Translations under genes and position numbers: made by a program
Source: Candidatus Taylorbacteria bacterium RIFCSPHIGHO2_02_FULL_46_13
Lineage (GTDB): Bacteria; Patescibacteriota; Minisyncoccia; Phycocordibacterales; DSPV01
Direction of reading: 5' to 3'
DNA length: 7,566 nt
NCBI GenBank assembly: GCA_001821015.1
Contig: MHRQ01000013.1
Span: 33,459 to 41,024, forward strand
Shown here: one piece after another, positions 1-6,300 of the stretch
Layout of the letters: the number at the start of each line of letters is the position of its first letter
Position numbering within the stretch: position 1 is the stretch's first letter
The notes under the pieces: model-generated
Seen by the model: only the letters and a program-made list of their open reading frames with translations
Databases searched by the model: none
Told to the model about the DNA's origin: nothing

Positions 1-108
1 CCCTCTGGAATCCGTCTTGGTACGCCCGCAGAAACTACGCGCGGCAAAAAAGAAAAAGATTTCAAGGCTATCGCTAAAAAGATTAATGAAGTTCTTCGCC
101 GTGCCTAG
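1..108 (+). CDS. glyA: Serine hydroxymethyltransferase, C-terminal end (5' part outside window)
   Basis: Only the last 35 codons and a TAG stop (106-108) lie in the window. The reading frame starting at base 1 gives P-S-G-I-R-L-G-T-P-A-E-T-T-R-G, which is the conserved SGIRxGTPAxTTRG segment near the C-terminus of GlyA, followed by a lysine-rich helix ending in NEVLRRA. GlyA is a cytosolic pyridoxal-phosphate enzyme that converts serine and tetrahydrofolate to glycine and 5,10-methylene-tetrahydrofolate. That product feeds thymidylate and purine synthesis, which suits the neighbouring tmk and the nearby purB. The remains of the phosphomannomutase gene begin seven bases after the stop, so the two were probably once co-transcribed. 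The identification rests on a short but very characteristic stretch. Confidence 0.9.
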   Translation, partial: PSGIRLGTPAETTRGKKEKDFKAIAKKINEVLRRA

Positions 109-115
109 ACACGAG

Positions 116-819
116 ATGTAGCACCCTTTCTTTTTTGACATGGACAACACCGTTACCCGGACCCGTTCGGTTGTTGCCCCTCGGATGAAAGAGGCATTCT
201 CTTACTTGAAGGAGAGTGGCTCGGACATTGTCATCGTGTCAGGCGCGCACCTAGAACAGATAGGCAAGCAAATGGGAGAGTTCCCTTGTTTTTATCTCGG
301 CCAGAATGGCAATCATGCGCTGAATGCTTTCACGAGTGCACAGTTGTGGCGACGGGTGTTGTCTGAAAAAGAAAAAGAGGAAATCACGAACCACATATAA
401 TCTATCGTGCGCACATGGCCGGTGACGGACGAAGCTGATTTCAAGATCGCGGTTGTCAGATATCGTACAGTCTTCTGGGACACCATGAGGTGTTGGCAAA
501 AAAGGAGACGTTTGATCCTGATTTTTCATAACGAAAAGCGCTGCTTTTCCAGCACCCGCTTTCGTCAGGGACAATCGAGGCCAAGATTGGCGGCACCACT
601 TGTCTTGATTACATACAGAAAGGAAAACATAAGGGCTATAACATCAACCAGTTAATCAAATTGATGGGCTGGAACAAGAAAGGCTGTCTCTATATCGGCG
701 ACGCACTTTTTCCTGGAGGCAACGATGAGACCGTGGTGGGAGTTATTGAAACTAAATCAGTGCGTAATCCTGAAGACACGTTCACGCTTCTTGAAGAGTT
801 TTTGACCCAAGCGCGCTAG
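116..819 (+). pseudogene. Eukaryotic-type phosphomannomutase (HAD-IIB family), broken by three stops and a frameshift
   Basis: Piecing the frames together gives about 234 residues matching eukaryotic-type phosphomannomutase, which interconverts mannose-6-phosphate and mannose-1-phosphate. Seen in order: an ATG at 116 followed at once by TAG (119-121); HAD motif I D-M-D-N-T (137-151); motif II V-I-V-S-G-A (230-247); TAA (398-400); a one-base loss near 443-445, after which the frame changes; D-R-G-C-Q-I-S-Y-S-L-L-G-H-H from 445; TAA (529-531); K-I-G-G-T-T-C-L-D-Y; motif IV G-D-A-L-F-P-G-G-N-D (697-726); and a natural TAG end (817-819). The ATG at 140 lies after the first catalytic Asp, so no usable start avoids the codon-2 stop. 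All family blocks remain in order, which suggests recent decay. Clustered sequencing errors or recoding are less likely alternatives. The family call is firm; the exact substrate is inferred. Confidence 0.85.
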
Positions 820-827
820 TGCTTTTG

Positions 828-839
828 TGCTACTATACT
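828..839 (+). promoter_or_regulatory. Candidate -10 promoter element just before tmk
   Basis: TATACT at 834-839 matches the -10 consensus at five of six positions. A TG at 828-829 could serve an overlapping TACTAT box (831-836) as an extended -10. A TTGACC at 802-807 resembles a -35 box, but the 26-base spacing to TATACT is too long for a normal promoter. A start site about seven bases after TATACT would fall on or next to the tmk ATG, giving a leaderless or nearly leaderless message. This fits the lack of a Shine-Dalgarno sequence. The call is based on pattern only. Confidence 0.35.
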
Positions 840-843
840 TGGC

Positions 844-1464
844 ATGCACAGGGGCAAATTCATTGTCATAGACGGTGGGGAAGGAGCGGGCAAAACAAGT
901 ATACTTGCTACCGCAAAGAAATTTTTTGGTTCTGCTATTCTTACTACGCGCGAAGCGGGGGGCACACCCTTTGCGGAACACATTCGTGATATTACGCACC
1001 GGGAGGAGTATAAGAATATTTGTGCAGAGAGTTTCTTTGGCTTAATCTGGGCGGCACGCGCTGATCATGTTAAGTCAAAGATTGCCCCCGCTTTGAATGG
1101 GGGAATAAGTGTGATTTCAGATCGCTTTGATTCATCAACATATGCGTACCAATTATATGGACAGGACGGAAGGCATTTGGAGAAATTATTTTGGAAGACT
1201 CGTGAAGTTTTCCTGAACAGTGCAATACCGGATTTGTATGTGTTCTTGGATGTTGCTCCAGAGATTGGGCTTAGGCGAATCTCCAAAAGAGTTGGGGAAA
1301 AGACCCATTTCGATAACAGAGATTTAGATTTTCACAGACGCGTTCATAAAGGGTTTCGGGCTTTTTTCAAAAAAGTACCGCACAAGGTAATTGATGCGAG
1401 CCAACCACTTGAGAAAGTTGCCGATGACTTTTTGGCAATAGTTGAAACTGTTATAAAACAATAA
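844..1464 (+). CDS. tmk: Thymidylate kinase (dTMP kinase)
   Basis: The 206-residue product has the normal length and motif order of bacterial dTMP kinase, which phosphorylates dTMP to dTDP with ATP in the cytosol on the way to dTTP. The P-loop G-G-E-G-A-G-K-T is at residues 11-18. A T-R-E-A-G-G-T-P block at 35-42 corresponds to the family's TREPGGT substrate loop, with Ala replacing the usual Pro. The D-R-F motif at 93-95 is followed by S-S-T-Y-A-Y-Q-L-Y-G, which contacts the base and phosphate. The LID region near residues 143-160 is basic (R-R-I-S-K-R), and a D-F-H-R-R-V segment follows it. The ATG at 844 is the only sensible start and has no Shine-Dalgarno sequence. The TAA stop shares its last base with the argS ATG (TAATG), so tmk and argS are probably translationally coupled. 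Confidence 0.95.
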   Translation: MHRGKFIVIDGGEGAGKTSILATAKKFFGSAILTTREAGGTPFAEHIRDITHREEYKNICAESFFGLIWAARADHVKSKIAPALNGGISVISDRFDSSTYAYQLYGQDGRHLEKLFWKTREVFLNSAIPDLYVFLDVAPEIGLRRISKRVGEKTHFDNRDLDFHRRVHKGFRAFFKKVPHKVIDASQPLEKVADDFLAIVETVIKQ

Positions 1465-3197
1465 TGAAAGAGAAATTAAAAAAAAATATTACAGAGGCGC
1501 TTGAAAAGTGGGGGGTATCCGATGTTTCTTTTTCTGTGGAAGCAACAAATGATGAAACTCATGGTGAGTATGCGACCAATGTCGCTATGGTGTCTGCTAA
1601 GATTTTAAAAACTAATCCCAAAGCGCTTGCGAGCGAGTTAGTTTCAGAGCTTTCAGAAAATTTACCAAAAGAAATTGAAAAAGTGGAAGTTGCCGGCCCC
1701 GGGTTCATAAATTTTTTCCTCAAGCGTGAGTATTTTAGTGATACTGTCTCACACATTTTGAAGGAGGGGGAACACTATGGAAGAAGTGTTGCGTTGAAAG
1801 GACAAAAAGTAATGGTGGAGTACACTGACCCTAATCCATTCAAGGAATTTCACATTGGCCATTTAATGTCTAACACCATTGGCGAATCAATCGCGCGTTT
1901 ATACGAAGTACAAGGAGCCGAGGTGAAGCGTGCGTGCTATCAGGGAGACGTAGGTCTGCATGTCGCCAAAGCAATCTGGGGAATGCAGAGCGTACCCGAG
2001 CGAGACGAGAACCCACTAAACTCGCTTTCACCCGAGGCGCAGGCGCAGTATTTAGGACATGCGTACCAGCTCGGATCAGCCGCATATGAAGGAGGTGAAA
2101 AGGACGCAATTGAAGAGATAAATCGGAAAGTCTATGACCGATCTGACTCTGAAATTAATAAGCTCTATGATTGGGGACGGAAAGTCAGCCTTGCGTACTT
2201 TGACGGGCAGTATAAAAAACTCGGCACGAAATTTGATTTTAATTTTTTTGAAAGCGAGATGGCGAAACCAGGGCTTGAAATTGTACGAAAGTTCTTAGGA
2301 AGGTTATTTCAGGAGAGTGATGGTGCTATTGTATTTCATGCTGAAAAACATAATCCAAAACTTCACACACGTGTCTATATCACTTCTCAAGGCTTGCCGA
2401 CATACGAGGCGAAAGAGCTTGCATTACATGTTGCAAAAGCAAGAAAATATCCCGCAGACGCTTCTATTGTTATTACTGCCAATGAGCAGGATGGGGTTTT
2501 TGCCGTTGGTCTTGAAGCATTTCGGCAGATAGATAAAGAACATGCTTCACGTGTGAAGCATGTTTCGCACGGCATGCTACGACTTCCAACTGGTAAGATG
2601 TCATCGCGAACAGGTGGCGTTATAACGGCTGATGAGTTGATTTTCTCAATAGTTTCTAAACTCAAAGAAAAATTTAGTGAAAGTGAAAGAAAGGCTGACG
2701 AAGTAACGTTAGAATCGGTAAGCATTGGCGCTATTAAATATTCAATTTTGAGACAGTCTATTGGCAGTGATATTATTTTTGATTTGGAAAAGTCTGTCTC
2801 GCTTGAGGGGGATTCAGGTCCGTATTTGCAGTATGCGGCAGTACGCGCGCACTCTATTTTAGAAAAGGCGAAAGCGGAGGGGGTTCGTGGAAGTCTGACT
2901 TCTACAGGTAATGTAGAAGTCAGACTTCCACATGAGTGGCAAACAAGATCTTTTGAAAGATTATTGTCCCATTTCCCAGAAGTGGTAGAACGTGCGGGCG
3001 CAGAGTTTGCGCCGCAATATATTAGTACGTACCTCATTGAAATTGCCGCATCATTTAATAATTTTTATGCGCAAGAAAAAATTGTAGATAAAGATGATCC
3101 ACATTCGCCATACAAACTGGCACTGACCAAAGCCTTTCGTACGGTGATGGAGAATGGTCTCTGGATTTTGGGAATCAAAGTTCCCGAACGAATGTAG
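1464..3197 (+). CDS. argS: Arginyl-tRNA synthetase
   Basis: The 577-residue protein has standard ArgS architecture and joins arginine to tRNA-Arg using ATP. An N-terminal additional domain (about 1-95) recognises the tRNA D-loop and contains G-E-Y-A-T-N-V-A and V-A-G-P-G-F-I-N-F. The class I catalytic core carries H-I-G-H at residues 130-133, preceded by E-Y-T-D-P-N-P-F-K, and a KMSKS-equivalent K-M-S-S-R at 378-382. A Y-L-Q-Y-A-A-V-R-A-H-S helix leads into the C-terminal helical anticodon-binding domain, from about residue 495 to the family-typical end V-P-E-R-M. The start overlaps the tmk stop by one base and has no Shine-Dalgarno sequence. Two palindromes lie inside the gene: one just before the K-M-S-S-R motif, and one encoding residues 475-490 in the linker ahead of the anticodon-binding domain. 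The identification is secure. Confidence 0.97.
   Translation: MKEKLKKNITEALEKWGVSDVSFSVEATNDETHGEYATNVAMVSAKILKTNPKALASELVSELSENLPKEIEKVEVAGPGFINFFLKREYFSDTVSHILKEGEHYGRSVALKGQKVMVEYTDPNPFKEFHIGHLMSNTIGESIARLYEVQGAEVKRACYQGDVGLHVAKAIWGMQSVPERDENPLNSLSPEAQAQYLGHAYQLGSAAYEGGEKDAIEEINRKVYDRSDSEINKLYDWGRKVSLAYFDGQYKKLGTKFDFNFFESEMAKPGLEIVRKFLGRLFQESDGAIVFHAEKHNPKLHTRVYITSQGLPTYEAKELALHVAKARKYPADASIVITANEQDGVFAVGLEAFRQIDKEHASRVKHVSHGMLRLPTGKMSSRTGGVITADELIFSIVSKLKEKFSESERKADEVTLESVSIGAIKYSILRQSIGSDIIFDLEKSVSLEGDSGPYLQYAAVRAHSILEKAKAEGVRGSLTSTGNVEVRLPHEWQTRSFERLLSHFPEVVERAGAEFAPQYISTYLIEIAASFNNFYAQEKIVDKDDPHSPYKLALTKAFRTVMENGLWILGIKVPERM
2539..2564. repeat. 12-bp-arm near-perfect palindrome inside argS
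   Basis: Arms AACATGCTTCAC (2539-2550) and GTGAAGCATGTT (2553-2564) are exact reverse complements separated by only GT. The stretch encodes E-H-A-S-R-V-K-H-V just upstream of the conserved G-M-L-R-L-P and K-M-S-S-R region. The protein sequence there looks like native ArgS, so this may be a coding coincidence or a gene-conversion product and need not be an insertion. With a realistic four-base loop it would still form an 11-bp RNA stem. Confidence 0.6.
2887..2931. repeat. Perfect 20-bp-arm hairpin element inserted in frame in argS
   Basis: The left arm (2887-2906, beginning GTGGAAGTC) and right arm (2912-2931, ending GACTTCCAC) are exact 20-base reverse complements around a five-base loop, GGTAA. 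Each arm is itself nearly palindromic, since GAAGTC and GACTTC flank one central base. The 45-base unit is fifteen codons long and lies in frame, encoding residues 475-490 between the catalytic core and the anticodon-binding domain. No target duplication is evident. Its size, symmetry and in-frame position resemble the small palindromic elements known to insert in Rickettsia genes; homology to those is not claimed. Confidence 0.85.
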
Positions 3198-3211
3198 TTT
3201 GGTCCCACTTT

Positions 3212-3217
3212 TATAAT
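3212..3217 (+). promoter_or_regulatory. Consensus -10 box (TATAAT) after argS
   Basis: A perfect TATAAT lies fifteen bases after the argS stop. No recognisable -35 box is found 16-18 bases upstream and there is no TG extension. If it is used, the ileS transcript would start near 3224 and include both downstream hairpins in a leader of about 135 bases. In this AT-rich gap a chance match is quite possible. Confidence 0.3.
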
Positions 3218-3233
3218 AGCTGTCAAAAATGCT

Positions 3234-3266
3234 AGCCCCATCACAAATTGTTGGAGGGGCTTTATG
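3234..3266 (+). terminator. Hairpin after argS: weak terminator or first arm of an ileS leader
   Basis: AGCCCC (3234-3239) pairs with GGGGCT (3256-3261). Inside this, TC pairs with GA and CAA with TTG, leaving two bulged A residues and an ATTG loop, so eleven pairs form in all. The stem is followed by TTTATGTT, a short and interrupted T-tract. It sits 37 bases after the argS stop and could end the tmk-argS transcript. The weak T-tract, and the ability of its left arm to pair instead with a site before ileS, leave a regulatory role open. Confidence 0.4.
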
Positions 3267-3332
3267 TTACAATAGTTTTTGCAGAGTCGGATTGTTAGAT
3301 GTCTTACCCCGTATTTTTGATTTGTGACGGGG
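3236..3332 (+). promoter_or_regulatory. Candidate alternative-pairing leader upstream of ileS
   Basis: Four arms alternate in this gap: CCCC (3236-3239), GGGG (3256-3259), CCCC (3307-3310) and GGGG (3329-3332). Locally, arms 1 and 2 form one hairpin and arms 3 and 4 form another. In addition CCCCATCACAAAT (3236-3248) can pair with ATTTGTGACGGGG (3320-3332) over 12 of 13 positions, which would break both local hairpins. Such mutually exclusive folds are the general design of attenuators. No T-box sequence or known riboswitch core is recognised. A chance or repeat-derived origin is also possible. Confidence 0.35.
3265..3273 (+). promoter_or_regulatory. Candidate extended -10 promoter for ileS
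   Basis: TG at 3265-3266, one spacer base, then TACAAT at 3268-3273 forms an extended -10 element with a five-of-six match. No convincing -35 box is seen at the right spacing. Transcription would start near 3280 and give an ileS leader of about 80 bases that contains the second hairpin but not the first. Confidence 0.4.
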
Positions 3333-3335
3333 TAA
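3304..3335 (+). promoter_or_regulatory. 9-bp hairpin in the ileS 5' untranslated region
   Basis: TTACCCCGT (3304-3312) and ACGGGGTAA (3327-3335) form a perfect nine-pair stem around a fourteen-base AT-rich loop, ending 25 bases before the ileS ATG. No T-tract follows on the plus strand, nor on the minus strand after the stem, so it is not a normal intrinsic terminator. Its place directly ahead of a start codon that lacks a Shine-Dalgarno sequence suggests a role in initiation, message stability or attenuation. This is inferred from position and symmetry alone. Confidence 0.5.
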
Positions 3336-3360
3336 AAATGACCTGATTTCAGTGTATTAT

Positions 3361-6300
3361 ATGAGTGATAAACCTAAAAATAAACTGGTAGAACAAGAGG
3401 AAAGAACCCTCCAGTTTTGGCGCGACCATGACATCTTTGAGAAGTCTCTGGAAAAGAACAAAAATTCTGGTAAAGAGTTTGTATTTTATGAAGGCCCGCC
3501 AACGGCTAATGGGCGTCCCGGGATCCACCACTTGGAAGCGCGCGCATTTAAAGATGCAATTCCTCGTTTTAAAACAATGCAGGGCTTTCATGTACGCCGC
3601 AAAGGTGGATGGGATACACATGGACTCCCCGTAGAGTTGCAAGTAGAAAAAGAGCTCGGATTGAAGTCAAAAAAAGAAATTGAGAAGTATGGCATCGCGG
3701 AGTTTAATAAAAAATGCAAAGACAGCGTTTGGACCTACGTGCATGAGTGGGAAGATTTTACGCGCCGGATCGGTTACTGGGTTGATTTGAAAGATCCATA
3801 TATTACTTACAAGCCTCACTATATAGAGTCGCTCTGGAATATTGTAAAGACCGTATATGAGAAAGGGCTTTTGTATAAAGATTATAAGGTGGTGCCGTGG
3901 TGTCCGCGTTGTGGCACCGCACTCTCTTCGCACGAGCTCGCGCAAGGATATGAAGATGTGAAAGACCTTGCGGTTACAGTGAAGTTCAGAATAGTTGAAA
4001 GTGAAAAGTTGAAGGTTGAAAGTAGAATATCTACGTATCTACTGGCATGGACGACAACCCCGTGGACGCTTCCGGGGAACGTGGCGCTGGCAGTCGGAAA
4101 AGATATTGATTATGTAAAAGTAAAAGTAAGGGGAGAATATTTGATACTTGCAAAAGAGAGATTGATAAGTCTCATTAGAGATAGAGGCGAAGAGTTCACA
4201 GATTCAGAGGAAATGAAGGGCAGAGATCTTGTTGGTCTGGAATACGAACCGCTGTATCCATTTCTGAAGGACAATATTGTAGGTAAGGAGAAAGAAAAAT
4301 TACCCAATGCGTTCAAGGTATACGCAGCAGATTTTGTTACGACAACTGATGGAACTGGCATTGTGCACACGGCGGTCATGTATGGGCAGGATGACTTTGA
4401 GCTTGGAAATAAAGTTGATTTACCGAAGTACCACTTGGTTAATGATGACGGCACATTTAAAAGTGAAACAGGCTTTCTTACAGGGAAGTTTGTCAAAGAC
4501 GAAGCAACCGATGTAGAAATCATCAAAGACCTTGCACATCGCGGACTTCTGTTTGCAAAAGAAAAATATTCTCACTCATACCCGCATTGTTGGCGCTGTC
4601 ACACACCTTTAATCTATTTTGCCCGAGACTCGTGGTACATCAAAATGTCGGCGTTTCGCGATACGCTGGTGAAAGAAAACGAAAGTATCAATTGGGAACC
4701 TTCGTACATTAAAGAGGGGCGTTTTGGCGAGTGGCTTAGAGACGTGAAAGACTGGGCAATTTCGCGCGAGCGTTACTGGGGCACGCCACTTCCTGTGTGG
4801 AAGTGCCAGATGTGCAAAAAGGAGAAAGTTATAGGCTCTATTGCAGACCTCGCGAAGAAAACTAAAAATACCTATTATGTGATGCGACATGGGGAGGCAG
4901 AAAATAATACAAGGGGAATATTGGATAGCCGTCTAGAAAGCACCTGTCATTTAACTGACAAGGGAAAGGAGCAAGTAGAGAAAGCGGTTCAAGAATTAAA
5001 AAAACTTCATATAGACCTTGTCATTGCATCACCGATTCTACGGACGACAGAAACCGCAGACATTGTCAGAGGGAAACTGGGTCTACCCGCAGAGTCTCTC
5101 TTGAAGGATGAGCGTATCCGCGAATATAATTCCGGTGAATTTGATGGCCATAAAATTGCCGACCTGACTACCGTCTGCGGTGGTCGCGATCGTTTTGTAT
5201 GGGCACCGAAGCAAGGTGAAACGTATGCGGACGTCAAAAAGAGGGTGGGCAAGTTTCTCTACGAGCTTGAGGGAAAATACTCCGGCAAAACTATTCTCAT
5301 TATTACCCACGAGACTCCCGCATGGCTTGTCTTCTCCTCGGCGCTTGGGTTAGAGCCGTCTGACACTCATGGGATAAGGCCATCGGGAGATTTTATACAT
5401 AACGCAGAATTGAAGCCACTTGAATTTTCTATTTTGCCACACAACGAGAATTTTGAGCTGGACTTGCATCGGCCGTACATTGATGAAGTGAAATTCACAT
5501 GTAGTTGCGGTGGCGAAATGACTCGCGTCAAAGAAGTCATGGATGTATGGTTTGATTCCGGCGTGATGCCATTTGCGCAGGACCATTATCCTTTTGATTT
5601 CCCCAAAAGACTTTTTGGCGGCAAGAAACTTCCGTACCCGGCAGATTTTATTTCTGAAGGTCTCGACCAGACTCGCGGGTGGTTCTACACCCTGCACGCT
5701 ATAGGTATCCTGATGGGTAAAGGCAAAGCTTATAAAAATGTCATTGTTGGTGGCACCCTACTTGATGCGCAAGGGAAAAAGATGTCAAAATCACTCGGTA
5801 ATACCGTAGATCCACTCGAGATGATGGAGAAATACGGTGCTGACCCACTTCGCTTTTGGATGTACTCGGTCAATCAGCCGGGCGAATCTAAAAATTTTGA
5901 TGAGCGAACCGTGGACGAAGTAGTGAAAAAAGTTTTTAATCTTGCGACAAACGTTCTTGCGTTTTACGAGTTGTATGCAACTAAGCCCCACGCTCTAAGC
6001 ACTAAGCCCCACGCTTCTCATATCTTGGATACGTGGATTTTATCAAGGCTTGATCAGCTTACCAATGAAGTGACAAAAGGCCTAGAGAGCTATAAGTTCC
6101 TTGAGCCAACCCGTGCAGTCCGCGATTTTATCGCCGATCTATCACAGTGGTATATTCGCCGTTCGCGTGGCAGGTTTAAGGAAGAGGGAAAGGATAAGGA
6201 GTCCGCGCTTGCAACAACGCGATTTGTGCTTCTTGAACTTTCCAAGTTGATGGCACCGTTTACACCGTTTTTTGCCGAGTATCTATACAAAGCCGTTGGT

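Noticed and set aside
407..655. 82-residue open frame starting at GTG 407
   Set aside because: Its first part continues the phosphomannomutase frame only to about 443. Past the frameshift its residues match nothing, while another frame carries the family motifs.
445..819. Reading the second half of the phosphomannomutase region as a separate small gene
   Set aside because: No start codon with support begins this frame, it is interrupted by TAA at 529, and its motifs are exactly the missing C-terminal half of the upstream HAD fragment. It is one broken gene.
1081..1106. C5/G5 inverted repeat inside tmk
   Set aside because: The five-base GC arms with three further pairs past a bulge are short. 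The encoded residues are ordinary tmk sequence, so chance is sufficient.
2387..3037. 216-residue open frame on the minus strand
   Set aside because: It lies wholly opposite argS, has a serine-rich composition typical of antisense reading, and shows no recognisable motif.
3352..3360. GTG 3352 as the ileS start
   Set aside because: It would add only M-Y-Y ahead of an ATG whose sequence M-S-D-K-P-K fits family N-termini better. No ribosome binding site favours the earlier codon.
3198..3360. T-box riboswitch ahead of ileS
   Set aside because: No T-box consensus, specifier stem or antiterminator of that class is visible, and the gap is too short for a canonical T-box.
4867..5430. The histidine phosphatase as a separate gene nested between two ileS fragments
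   Set aside because: The frame is continuous across both junctions, with no stop and no start signal at the domain edge. IleS motifs needed for one active site lie on both sides.
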